A stretch of 64,000 bases of DNA, from NCBI GenBank assembly GCA_963765815.1, contig CAVXXT010000003.1:620001-684000 (forward strand), written 5' to 3'. This stretch comes from DATLNF01 sp963765815 (lineage in GTDB: Bacteria; Actinomycetota; Actinomycetes; BP-191). Made by a program: the position numbers and the translations under genes. Under the pieces are notes generated by a model, which worked only from the letters and a program-made list of their open reading frames with translations, had not been told where the DNA came from and made no database searches. Positions 1 through 8,283 of this stretch are shown here, piece after piece (the stretch's first letter is position 1; each line of letters starts with the position of its first letter).

Positions 1-369
1 CCGAAGGCGGAGATGCCCGCGCTCCTCGGCGCCGTCGACGTCGGCCTGCACGTGCTCGCCGACGTCGACCTCTTCCGGTACGGCGTGAGCCCCAACAAGC
101 TCTTCGACTACATGGCGGCCGGTCTCGCGGTCATCACCAACACCCCGGGCGAGGTCGCCGAGCTGGTCGAGGAGTCCGGTGCCGGCCTCGCCGTCGCACC
201 GCGCGATCTCGCCGCCGGCATCCGCACCATGGCGACGCTCGACGACGAGGCGCGCGCCGAGTACGGCCGCAGCGGTCGCGAGTACATGACGCAGACCCGG
301 TCGCGAACCGGACTCGCTCACCGCCTCAGCGAGGCGCTCGACACCGTGTGCGCGACGCGCCATGCGTGA
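1..369 (+). CDS. Glycosyltransferase, C-terminal end (5' truncated by window edge)
   Basis: Only the last ~122 residues are present and the frame is open to base 1, so the gene starts outside the window. The visible part has the nucleotide-sugar-binding end of a GT-B glycosyltransferase: a segment SPNKLFDYMAAGLAVI followed by an E-rich loop, the usual acidic site of GT4-type enzymes, and a short helical tail. It probably transfers a sugar onto a lipid-linked intermediate at the inner membrane face. It overlaps the next gene by 8 bases, so it belongs to the amino-sugar polysaccharide operon downstream. The donor and acceptor cannot be inferred. Confidence 0.8.
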   Translation, partial: PKAEMPALLGAVDVGLHVLADVDLFRYGVSPNKLFDYMAAGLAVITNTPGEVAELVEESGAGLAVAPRDLAAGIRTMATLDDEARAEYGRSGREYMTQTRSRTGLAHRLSEALDTVCATRHA

Positions 370-1003
370 CCTGGTCATCGTCGGCGCAGGAGGCCACGGC
401 CGCGAGCTGCTCGACGTCGTCGAGGCGATCAACGCCCTCGAGCCCACGTGGCACGTGCTGGGCTTCCTCGACGACGGGACGCCGGACGCCAAGCGGCTGG
501 CCCGCCGCGGCATGCGACTCCTCGGCCCGGCCGACCGGCTGGCCGAGCTGGACGCGGCGTACGTCGTCGGCGTCGGCGACAACGACGTACGGCGACGCAT
601 CGACGCACTCGCCACCGAGCACGGCCGCGAGGCCGCGACGCTGGTCCACCCGCTCTCGTCGATCGGCGGCGACGTCGAGCTCGCGCCCGGCGTGGTCGTC
701 ACCGCAGGGGCGCGGATCACGACCAACGTCCGCCTCGGCCGGCACACGCACCTGAACATCAACGCGGTCGTGTCGCACGACGCGCGGCTCGGCGACTACG
801 TCACGCTCAGCCCCGGAGCGCTGGTCAACGGCACCGTCACGCTGGCCGACGAGGTCATGCTCGGCACCGGCGCGATCGTGCTGCCCGGCGTCTCGGTGGG
901 CCGTGGGACGTGGGTCGCCGCCGGCGCTGTGGTGCTCGACGACCTGCCCGAAGGCGTTGTGGCCGTCGGCGTGCCGGCCCGCGTCCAACGCAGCCGCGCA
1001 TGA
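362..1003 (+). CDS. PglD/NeuD-family sugar O/N-acyltransferase
   Basis: A 213-residue protein with the two-part architecture of the PglD/NeuD family. The N-terminal ~90 residues form a Rossmann-like nucleotide-sugar domain (MRDLVIVGAGGHGRELLDVV). From about residue 95 there is a left-handed beta-helix of hexapeptide repeats, including HLNINAVVSHDARLGDYV with the His used as base in PglD. PglD acetylates the C4 amine of a UDP-4-amino-sugar from acetyl-CoA. The neighbouring dehydratase, aminotransferase and phosphoglycosyl transferase fit that pathway. The gene overlaps the preceding one by 8 bases and the next by 4 (ATGA). Family is secure; acetyl versus another acyl donor is inference. Confidence 0.85.
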   Translation: MRDLVIVGAGGHGRELLDVVEAINALEPTWHVLGFLDDGTPDAKRLARRGMRLLGPADRLAELDAAYVVGVGDNDVRRRIDALATEHGREAATLVHPLSSIGGDVELAPGVVVTAGARITTNVRLGRHTHLNINAVVSHDARLGDYVTLSPGALVNGTVTLADEVMLGTGAIVLPGVSVGRGTWVAAGAVVLDDLPEGVVAVGVPARVQRSRA

Positions 1004-1662
1004 AGCGAGCGCTGGACTTCCTCGTCGCGAGCGTGGTGCTGATTGCCAGCGCGCCACTGCTCGCCGTCGCCGCAGTCGCCGTGGTCCTCACCGACGGCCG
1101 CCCGGTCCTCTTCGCGCAGGAGCGCGCCGGGCGGGACGGTCGTCCGATCCGGATCAGGAAGCTGCGCACGATGCGCGTCCACTCGACCGCGCCCGAGGAG
1201 GTGGGCCAGGTCGGCGGCGACCACCCCTTGGTGACCGCGCCGGGTCGCGTCCTGCGGCGGCTCAAGCTCGACGAGCTCCCCCAGCTGCTGAGCGTCCTGT
1301 CCGGCAGCATGAGCCTCGTCGGCCCACGGCCCGCGCTGGTGAGCGACCTCACGACGTACGACGACGTCGCGCGACGACGACTCGAGGTGACGCCCGGCAT
1401 CACCGGCTGGGCGCAGGTCAACGGCAACACCGCGCTGACGTGGCCGCAGCGCATCTCCCTCGACGTCTGGTACGTCGACCACCACTCGCTCATGCTCGAC
1501 CTGCGGATCCTGCTCATGACGGTCCAGGTGCTCGTCAAGGGCGAGCAACCGGACAACGACGCACTAGCTCAGGCGGAGGAACATGCGGCTCGTCTTCGTG
1601 GGGACCGTGCGCAGCTCGACAGTCGCACTGCAGACACTCCTCGACGCGGGCACGAGGCCTGA
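1000..1662 (+). CDS. PglC-like undecaprenyl-phosphate sugar phosphotransferase
   Basis: About 220 residues, the size of the small monotopic phosphoglycosyl transferases (PglC type). An N-terminal membrane-inserted helix (MKRALDFLVASVVLIASAPL) is followed by the conserved sugar-transferase core: FAQERAGRDG, the KLRTM motif, LDELPQLL and SLVGPRPAL with the usual acidic and Pro residues. It would transfer a UDP-sugar phosphate onto undecaprenyl phosphate at the cytoplasmic face, the first committed step of glycan assembly. The ATG is chosen over upstream in-frame codons because it forms ATGA with the previous stop and matches the family N-terminus. The last ~26 codons overlap the formyltransferase gene, so the C-terminal tail may be dispensable. 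Confidence 0.85.
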   Translation: MKRALDFLVASVVLIASAPLLAVAAVAVVLTDGRPVLFAQERAGRDGRPIRIRKLRTMRVHSTAPEEVGQVGGDHPLVTAPGRVLRRLKLDELPQLLSVLSGSMSLVGPRPALVSDLTTYDDVARRRLEVTPGITGWAQVNGNTALTWPQRISLDVWYVDHHSLMLDLRILLMTVQVLVKGEQPDNDALAQAEEHAARLRGDRAQLDSRTADTPRRGHEA

Positions 1663-2515
1663 CCTCGTCGTCACGCTGCCCGAGTCGGCGCGCGCCCGGC
1701 ACTCCGACTGGGCCGACGTCGCCGCGCTCGCCTCGGCGGCAGGCCTGGAGGTCCTGCGCAGTGCCGACGTCAACGATGAGCCGACCATGTCCGCGCTGCG
1801 CGCCGCCGCGCCGGACTACCTCCTGGTCGTCGGCTGGTCGCAGCTGTTCCGCGCGCCGCTGCTCGCGCTGCCCGCGCGCGGCTGCATCGGCTTCCACCCG
1901 TCGCTCCTGCCGTTGAACCGGGGCCGGGCGGTCATCCCGTGGACGATCCTGCAGCGCACGAGCCGCACCGGCGGCAGCCTGCTCTGGCTCGACGAGGGCA
2001 TGGACAGCGGCGACCTGCTCGCGCAGCGGGAGTTCGACGTCGCCGACGACGAGACGGCCGACACGCTCTACGACAAGCATGTGACCGCGCTCGCTGAGAT
2101 GCTTCGCGACGTGCTGCCGACCCTCGACACCGACGCGCCGCCCCGATCGCCGCAGGACCACACCCGCGCGACCTGGTGCGCCAAGCGGACCGCCGACGAC
2201 GGGCAGATCGACTGGCGCCGGCCGGCGCAGGACGTCTGGGACCTGGTGCGGGCCTCGACCACGCCGTACCCGGGCGCGTTCACCTCGCGCGCCGAGAGCA
2301 CGCTGACGATCTGGAGCGCAGCGCTGGTGGACGCACCCGAGTACGTGGGCCTGCCGGGTCAGGTGCAGCGCGTCGACGCCGACGCGGTGCTGGTCCAGTG
2401 CGGGGACGGCCGCCACCTCGCGCTCGGCGACGTCGAGCTCGACGGCATTCGACTGCGCGCCGACGAAGCGCTGCGGCTGCACGAGCGGCTCGGCGTCGCG
2501 GGGGTGACCCGATGA
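1583..2515 (+). CDS. Methionyl-tRNA formyltransferase-like sugar N-formyltransferase
   Basis: A 310-residue formyltransferase-fold protein. The N-terminal Rossmann domain contains the 10-formyltetrahydrofolate region HPSLLPLNRGRAVIPW (from about residue 105) and DEGMDSGDLL with the catalytic-type Asp. A C-terminal OB-like domain follows. In this genomic context it most likely formylates the amine of a dideoxy-aminosugar, like VioF/QdtF-type enzymes, rather than Met-tRNA. The residue two before His105, Asn in classical enzymes (NxH), reads as Gly here (IGFH), an unusual active site. The ATG is supported by a GGAGGA site 3 bases upstream even though it lies inside the previous gene. It overlaps the deacetylase gene by 4 bases. 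Confidence 0.75.
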   Translation: MRLVFVGTVRSSTVALQTLLDAGTRPDLVVTLPESARARHSDWADVAALASAAGLEVLRSADVNDEPTMSALRAAAPDYLLVVGWSQLFRAPLLALPARGCIGFHPSLLPLNRGRAVIPWTILQRTSRTGGSLLWLDEGMDSGDLLAQREFDVADDETADTLYDKHVTALAEMLRDVLPTLDTDAPPRSPQDHTRATWCAKRTADDGQIDWRRPAQDVWDLVRASTTPYPGAFTSRAESTLTIWSAALVDAPEYVGLPGQVQRVDADAVLVQCGDGRHLALGDVELDGIRLRADEALRLHERLGVAGVTR

Positions 2516-3180
2516 ACGGGCCGCTGCTCGTCGTCGCACCGCACCCCGACGACGAGGTGCTCGGACCCGGCGGCACGGTGCTTCGCGCCCGCGCCGCCGG
2601 CGACGACGTCCACGTCGTCATCGTCACGAGCGCCACTCCGCCGCAGTACGACGCGGCGTTCCTCGAGCGCAGCCGCAAGGAAGCCGCCGCGGCACACGCC
2701 GCGATGGACGTCACCGAGAGCCACTTCCTCGACTTCCCCGCCGCCGCGCTCGACACCGTCCCGCGGCACGAGGTGAACGCCGCGCTCGGCCGGGTGCTCT
2801 CCGCCGTACGACCCGCGACGGTGCTCGTGCCGTTCCCCGGTGACATGCACAACGACCACGCGGTCGTCTTCGAGGCCGCGATGGTCGGCTGCCGGCCGAC
2901 CGCGGAGTGGACGCCGACGGTGCTCGCCTACGAGACGCTGAGCGAGACGAACTGGAACGCGCCTTACATCGCTCCTTCCTTCACGCCCACGACCTTCGTC
3001 GACATCAGCGACTTCCTCACCGCCAAGCTCGAGGCGATGGGCTGCTACGCCGAGCAGCTGCGCGAGCCGCCGCACGAGCGCTCGCTCGCGTCGATCGAGT
3101 CGCTGGCCCGGCTGCGCGGCAGCACCGTCGGCGTCATGGCCGCTGAGGCGTTCGTGCTGATCCGGCAGCGCATCCAGTGA
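2512..3180 (+). CDS. PIG-L family (LmbE-like) deacetylase
   Basis: 222 residues with the PIG-L zinc motif APHPDDEVLGPGG at the N-terminus and a later FPGDMHNDHAVVFEAA segment supplying the third metal ligand (HxxH-like). Members remove N-acetyl groups from GlcNAc-type sugars or conjugates. Within this amino-sugar operon it probably deacetylates a nucleotide- or lipid-linked amino sugar, for example to free an amine for formylation. The start ATG overlaps the previous stop (ATGA), and its own stop overlaps the GTG of the aminotransferase. Family assignment is firm; the substrate is inferred from neighbours only. Confidence 0.85.
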   Translation: MNGPLLVVAPHPDDEVLGPGGTVLRARAAGDDVHVVIVTSATPPQYDAAFLERSRKEAAAAHAAMDVTESHFLDFPAAALDTVPRHEVNAALGRVLSAVRPATVLVPFPGDMHNDHAVVFEAAMVGCRPTAEWTPTVLAYETLSETNWNAPYIAPSFTPTTFVDISDFLTAKLEAMGCYAEQLREPPHERSLASIESLARLRGSTVGVMAAEAFVLIRQRIQ

Positions 3181-4277
3181 CCGCGAACCCGTCACCGCGC
3201 ATCCGCCTCGCTCGCCCGCTCACCGGCGAGGAGGAGGTCGACGCGATCCGCCGCGTCCTGGCGAGCGGGGTCCTCACCAACGGTTCAGCGACGGCGGAGT
3301 TCGAGCGCACCTTCGCCGCTCGGCACGACGTCGCGCACGCGGTGGCGTTCGCCAACGGCACCGTCGCGCTCGCGGCGATGTACCTCGCCCTCGGCATCGG
3401 GCCGGGCGACGAGGTGATCACACCGTCGATGACCTTCATCTCCTCGGCGACATCCGTGCTGCACGTCGGAGCGACGCCGGTCTTCGCCGACGTCGACCCG
3501 CGGACGTTCAACATCGACGCGGAGGACGTGCGCCGGCGGATCACGCCGCGCACCAAGGCGGTGCTCGCCGTGCACTACGCCGGCCAGCCGGCCGCGATGG
3601 ACGAGCTGGCGGCCGTGTGCGACGAGTCAGGGGTCGCGCTGCTGGAGGACGCGGCGCAGGCGCCGGGCGCGACGTACCTCGGCCGGCCGGTCGGCGGGCT
3701 CGGGCGGATGGCGATGTTCAGCTTCACGCCGACCAAGAACATCACCACCGGCGAAGGCGGACTCGTCACCACCGACGACGCCGATCTCGCCGCGCAGATG
3801 AGGCTGCTGCGCAACCACGGCCAGACGTCGCTCTACCAGCACGCGATCCTCGGCTGGAACTGGCGGATCACCGAGATGCAGGCCGCGATGGGCGTCGTGC
3901 AGATGAGCCGCCTCGACGGGATCCTCAAGCGCAAGCGGCGCAACGCGGCGTGGATGACCGAGCGGCTCAGCGCCGTCGACGGGATCGAGCCGCCGTACGC
4001 CGATCCGCGGGCCGAGCCGGTGCACATGCTCTACACCTGCCTCGTCGCGGCCGACGTGCGCGACCGGCTGCTGGCCGAGATGAACGCCGACGGCATCGAG
4101 GCGCGTCTCTACTTCCCGCCCGCCCACCGGCAGCCGGTCTTCGGCGGCGTTGACGTCGACCTGCCCATCACCGACGACCTGACGACGCGGATGATCTCGC
4201 TGCCGATGCACGCCCAGCTCACCCAGGCGGAGCTCGAGGACATCGCCGACACCGTGGAGCGCCTGCTCAAGACCTGA
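3177..4277 (+). CDS. DegT/DnrJ/EryC1/StrS-family PLP sugar aminotransferase (PglE-like)
   Basis: 366 residues, standard for the DegT/DnrJ/EryC1/StrS family. Visible features are GDEVITPSMTFISSATSV (substrate/PLP loop), LLEDAAQAPGATYLGRPVGG (PLP-contacting Asp), and FSFTPTKNITTGEGG with the Schiff-base Lys. It would transaminate a UDP-4-keto-6-deoxy-sugar produced by the dehydratase encoded next door, giving the 4-amino sugar that the PglD-like or formyltransferase enzyme modifies. Translation starts at a GTG overlapping the previous stop by 4 bases. It is the last gene of the plus-strand operon; the next gene is convergent after an 11-base gap. Confidence 0.88.
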   Translation: MTANPSPRIRLARPLTGEEEVDAIRRVLASGVLTNGSATAEFERTFAARHDVAHAVAFANGTVALAAMYLALGIGPGDEVITPSMTFISSATSVLHVGATPVFADVDPRTFNIDAEDVRRRITPRTKAVLAVHYAGQPAAMDELAAVCDESGVALLEDAAQAPGATYLGRPVGGLGRMAMFSFTPTKNITTGEGGLVTTDDADLAAQMRLLRNHGQTSLYQHAILGWNWRITEMQAAMGVVQMSRLDGILKRKRRNAAWMTERLSAVDGIEPPYADPRAEPVHMLYTCLVAADVRDRLLAEMNADGIEARLYFPPAHRQPVFGGVDVDLPITDDLTTRMISLPMHAQLTQAELEDIADTVERLLKT

Positions 4278-4288
4278 CGCAGGCGCAG

Positions 4289-6133
4289 CTAGGAGCGGGA
4301 CTCCGGGGGTGAGGGCGCGTCGGACGCCGACGGCGTGCGCCGGCGCCCCGCGTCGCACAGCTCGCGCAGGGCGGCGGTGACCGCCGAGGTCTCCCCCCAC
4401 GGATCAAGCTCGAACGCCTTCGCCGGCTCGAGCGGCGACACCGCGACCTGGGAGACGAGCGGGTGATGCGGTCGCCGGTCGACCTCGCCGGAGCCGAACA
4501 GGTCCTCATGCAGCTTCTCGCCGGGACGCAGGCCGGTGTAGACGACCCGGATGGCGCGCGGTGCGCCTTCGGCCAGCCGCTTCGCAACGTCGTCGATGCG
4601 CACCGGCTCGCCCATGTCGAGGACGAGCACCTCACCCGGCTCTCCCACAGCGGCCGCCTGGATGACGAGCTGCACCGCCTCCTGGACGGTCATGAAGTAG
4701 CGAGTGACGCGCGCGTCGGTCACGGTCAGCGGTCCGCCGGCGGCGATCTGCGCGTTGAACGCCGTGAGGACCGACCCGCGGCTGCCCAGCACGTTGCCGA
4801 ACCGCACGGACACGAACGTGCCCTCGCTGTCGCGCGCGACGTACGACGTGAGCCGCTCGGCGATGCGCTTCGAGTAGCCGAGGACGCTGGTCGGGTCGGC
4901 CGCCTTGTCGGTCGAGATGTTCACGAACCGCTCGACGCCTGCCGCCCGCGCCGCGTCGAGGACGGCGAGGGTGCCCCACACGTTGGTCTTGATGGCCTCG
5001 CCCGGGAAGCGCTCGAGCAGCGTCAGGTGCTTCAGCGCCGCGGCGTGGAACACGACCTGCGGCCGGCGCTCCTCGAAGATCCGCTGGATGTGCTCGATGT
5101 CGCGGATGTTGCCGAGCACGAGGTCCTCGGTGTCGAGCATCGCCCGACCGGTGATGGACAGCTGCACGGCGTGCAGAGCCGACTCGTCGCGGTCGAGCAT
5201 GATCAGCTCGGCCGGGCCGAAGCGGGTCAGCTGCCGGCACAGCTCCGAGCCGATCGACCCGCCGGCGCCGGTCACCAGGACGCGCTTGCCGGCCAGGTAG
5301 CCGGCGATGCTGTCGAGGTCGAGCTCGATCTGGTGCCGGCCGAGCAGGTCGGTCAGGTCCAGGTCGCGGATGTCGTCGAGCTCGATCCGGCCGTCCATCA
5401 GCTCGGCGACCGCGGGCAGCACCTTCACGGTGAGATCCGCGGCCTCGGCCAGCTCGGTGATCTCGCGGACGAGCGTCGCGTCAGCGCTCGGCACGGCGAG
5501 CAGCAGCGTCGTCGCGCCGGTGTGCTTGGCCGCGGCCGCGATCTGGCCGCGGTTGCCGAGGACGCTCACCCCGCGCAGCCGCAGGTTGCGCTTGCGCGGG
5601 TCGTCGTCGATGAGACCGACCGGGAGGTAGCGGCTCTCCGGGTCGCGCAGCATCGCGCCGAGGGCCTGATCGCCGCCGTCGCCCGCGCCGAAGAGCAGCA
5701 GCGGCTCGGCCCGCCCCGCGGTCGGTCGCATCCGCCGCTCGAGGAACAGCCGCCACCCGTACCGGACGCCGGTCGCGAAGACCAGCGTGATCATCCCGGC
5801 GACCGGCGGCACGCTGCGCGGGGCGAGCTGGGCGTAGGGCCACAGCACGTTCACGGCGGAGATGACGACCGCCGTCGATCCGACGGACATCAGCACACCC
5901 GCCACCTCTTCGAAGGACCCGAAGCGGTAGCGACCGCGGTAGAGCCGGTGGAACGACCCGAAGGCGACCTGCAGGAATCCGGCGAAGCCGGCCAGCACGA
6001 TCAGGCGGCGGTGGTCGAGCTCGGCCGGGCTGAAGTCGTAGCGGACCGCGTCCGCGAGCCAGATCGCGCCGACCCAGCAGAGGATGTCGGCGAAGCACTG
6101 CAGGGGCGTCCGCAGCGCGAGCAGACGCCGCAT
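4289..6133 (-). CDS. Membrane-bound UDP-sugar 4,6-dehydratase (CapD/PglF/FlaA1 type)
   Basis: 614 residues, the length of membrane PglF/CapD dehydratases. Several hydrophobic helices fill the first ~130 residues. A CoA-binding-like Rossmann domain (LLLFGAGDGGDQALGAML) follows, then an SDR dehydratase domain with NAD motif VLVTGAGGSIGSELCRQL near residue 285 and the family variant of the catalytic region (STDKAADPTSVLGYSKRIAE). It would convert UDP-GlcNAc to UDP-4-keto-6-deoxy-GlcNAc, the first step before the aminotransferase. It is transcribed toward the aminotransferase gene and divergently from the tyrosine-kinase gene, with about 180 bases between start codons that must hold both promoters. 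Confidence 0.9.
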   Translation of the reverse strand: MRRLLALRTPLQCFADILCWVGAIWLADAVRYDFSPAELDHRRLIVLAGFAGFLQVAFGSFHRLYRGRYRFGSFEEVAGVLMSVGSTAVVISAVNVLWPYAQLAPRSVPPVAGMITLVFATGVRYGWRLFLERRMRPTAGRAEPLLLFGAGDGGDQALGAMLRDPESRYLPVGLIDDDPRKRNLRLRGVSVLGNRGQIAAAAKHTGATTLLLAVPSADATLVREITELAEAADLTVKVLPAVAELMDGRIELDDIRDLDLTDLLGRHQIELDLDSIAGYLAGKRVLVTGAGGSIGSELCRQLTRFGPAELIMLDRDESALHAVQLSITGRAMLDTEDLVLGNIRDIEHIQRIFEERRPQVVFHAAALKHLTLLERFPGEAIKTNVWGTLAVLDAARAAGVERFVNISTDKAADPTSVLGYSKRIAERLTSYVARDSEGTFVSVRFGNVLGSRGSVLTAFNAQIAAGGPLTVTDARVTRYFMTVQEAVQLVIQAAAVGEPGEVLVLDMGEPVRIDDVAKRLAEGAPRAIRVVYTGLRPGEKLHEDLFGSGEVDRRPHHPLVSQVAVSPLEPAKAFELDPWGETSAVTAALRELCDAGRRRTPSASDAPSPPESRS

Positions 6134-6314
6134 GACCCTCCCTCTCGGCCAGACCTGGGTGCTGGAGCCTGTCCGTCCTCACGGGCTTGCTGCACTAGGC
6201 TTCTCAGAGTAGACGGTCGGCTCCCCGATCGACCATCCCCGTGCTGGTGTCCCCCGGCGCGCCGCGGCCGCCCCGTGGCCGCCGTACCCGTGGCGAGAAG
6301 GGCCTTTCCTCCCG

Positions 6315-8231
6315 GTGGAGCTCCACGACTACCTCAAGATCCTGCGCAAGCAGTGGCGCCTGGTCGTGCTCTGCACGACGCTCGCGGTCGCTGCTGCGCT
6401 GATCGCCACGGTCCGCGCCACGCCGCTCTACCGCACCGGCGTCAAGTTCTTCGTCTCGACGCCGGCGCAGAGCGAGGACAACAGCAGCGCGTACGCCGGT
6501 GGTCTCTTCTCCCAGCAGCGCGTGAAGTCCTACGCCAAGATCGTCTCCGGCCCGTCCACCGCAGAGACCATCGCCGCGTCCCTCGGCATCACCAAGGGCG
6601 AGGTCCAGGGCCGGATCTCCGCGCAGGCGGTCCCCGACACCGTGCTGCTCGACGTCGGCGTCGTCGACTCCTCGCCGGAGCGCGCGCTGGCGATCGCCAC
6701 CGCCGTGGCGCGGGAGTTCCCGGGCATCGTCGCCGACCTCGAGGAGCCTGCCGGCGGCGCGTCCCCCATCAAGATCAGCGTCAGCGAGCGACCCGAGCTC
6801 CCCGGCGCGTCGTTCTCGCCGCGGCCGGTGCGCAACGTGTCCCTCGCCCTGATCCTCGGCCTGCTGCTCGGCGTCGGCCTCGCGGTGCTCCGTGACGTCC
6901 TCGACAACACCATCAAGGGGCCGGAGGACATCCGCGCCAGCGCGGCCACGGCGACGCTCGGCGCCATCTCGTTCGACCCCAACGCGAAGAAGCGCCCGCT
7001 GATCGTCCATGACCAGCCGCGCGCGGCCCGAGCCGAGGCGTTCCGTCAGCTGCGGACCAACCTGCAGTTCATCGAGATCGACCGGCCGCTGCGGTCGTTC
7101 GTCCTCACGAGCTCGGTGCCGAGCGAGGGCAAGAGCACGATGGCGTGCAACCTCGCGCTCACGCTCGCGCAGGCCGGCATCAGCGTCTGCCTGGTGGAGG
7201 GCGACCTCCGGCGGCCGCGCATCGCCGACTACCTCGGGCTCGAGGGCGCGATCGGCGTCACCAACGTCGTCATCGGCAAGACCACGGTCGACGAGGCACT
7301 GCAGAAGTGGGGCGACGGGTCGCTCACCGTGCTGGCCAGCGGCCCCATCCCGCCCAACCCCAGTGAGCTGCTCTCCTCGCGCGGCATGCACACCTTGATC
7401 GAGCAGCTCGAGCGCCGGTTCAGCGTCGTCATGATCGACGCGCCGCCGCTGCTGCCCGTCACCGACGCGGCGATCCTCGCCTCCATCACCGACGGCGCCG
7501 TGCTCGTCGTCCACTCCGGTCGCACCCGCAAGGACCAGCTGCGCACCGCGACCGACGCCCTGCGCGCGGTCAACGCGACGATCCTCGGCTGCGTCCTGAA
7601 CATGATCCCGGCGCGGGGTCGCGACGCCTACTACGGCTACGGCCGCTACGGCTACGGCTCGTACGAGAGCACGACGGAGAAGCCGCAGATGTCCGACGCG
7701 GACGCGCAGGTCGCCGCGCGCGACATGCTGCCGACCGGGCGCAGCGATCGCGCGCAGCAGACCCCGGGCATCCTGCCCTCCCCCGGCGTCGTGTCGCCGC
7801 CGCCCAAGCAGCCCGCGCCCAACCCGACCGCGACACCGTCGTACGTCGGCCAGCCGCGCCCCAACGGGGGGTCGAGCACGCCGGTCACCGAGCGCCCCGC
7901 CGCCGCCCCGACGCACTCGACCACCGCGCCGACAGGTCCAGGCACGCCGAGCGATCCGACCGCCCGGCCGTCGGCGCCGGCCGCTCCGCAGCACAGCAGT
8001 CCGGCGAACCCGATCCCGATGGGTGCCGGGCCTTCGGGCGAGGCGCAGCCGCGTCCGGCCGGCACCGCCGGCTCGCCGACCGTGATCCCGGGCACCGTCG
8101 CGCCGGATCCCGCTACCGCCACTCCCCGTCCGGCCACGTCGTCGGTCATCGACTCCTACCTCGCCGACTCCGAAGCAGCCCTGCGCTCGCTGTCCCGGCC
8201 GACCCCGCCGCCGGAGACCCGCGAGCCGTGA
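6315..8231 (+). CDS. Polysaccharide co-polymerase / bacterial tyrosine autokinase (Wzc/CpsCD type)
   Basis: 638 residues starting at GTG. An N-terminal Wzz-type chain-length domain has two membrane helices (residues ~20-38 and ~176-196). The cytoplasmic BY-kinase domain has Walker A SSVPSEGKSTMACNLAL near residue 265 and Walker A'/B segments LVEGDLRRP and VVMIDAPP. A tyrosine cluster with six Tyr lies at residues ~439-450. Unusually, the cluster is followed by a ~185-residue Pro/Thr/Ala-rich disordered tail instead of ending the protein. It probably controls polymer length and export through cycles of autophosphorylation. It is followed after 52 bases by the secreted protein gene. Confidence 0.88.
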   Translation: MELHDYLKILRKQWRLVVLCTTLAVAAALIATVRATPLYRTGVKFFVSTPAQSEDNSSAYAGGLFSQQRVKSYAKIVSGPSTAETIAASLGITKGEVQGRISAQAVPDTVLLDVGVVDSSPERALAIATAVAREFPGIVADLEEPAGGASPIKISVSERPELPGASFSPRPVRNVSLALILGLLLGVGLAVLRDVLDNTIKGPEDIRASAATATLGAISFDPNAKKRPLIVHDQPRAARAEAFRQLRTNLQFIEIDRPLRSFVLTSSVPSEGKSTMACNLALTLAQAGISVCLVEGDLRRPRIADYLGLEGAIGVTNVVIGKTTVDEALQKWGDGSLTVLASGPIPPNPSELLSSRGMHTLIEQLERRFSVVMIDAPPLLPVTDAAILASITDGAVLVVHSGRTRKDQLRTATDALRAVNATILGCVLNMIPARGRDAYYGYGRYGYGSYESTTEKPQMSDADAQVAARDMLPTGRSDRAQQTPGILPSPGVVSPPPKQPAPNPTATPSYVGQPRPNGGSSTPVTERPAAAPTHSTTAPTGPGTPSDPTARPSAPAAPQHSSPANPIPMGAGPSGEAQPRPAGTAGSPTVIPGTVAPDPATATPRPATSSVIDSYLADSEAALRSLSRPTPPPETREP

Positions 8232-8283
8232 CCGAGCCGCGTCGGATCGCCGACGCGGATGTGACCGACGTCCGAGGAGAGCT

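Noticed and set aside
4463..6895. An 810-codon open frame antisense to the dehydratase gene
   Set aside because: It is the complement of strongly recognisable dehydratase and kinase coding sequence; its translation is Arg/Asp/Gly-rich without motifs, as expected of antisense frames in high-GC DNA.
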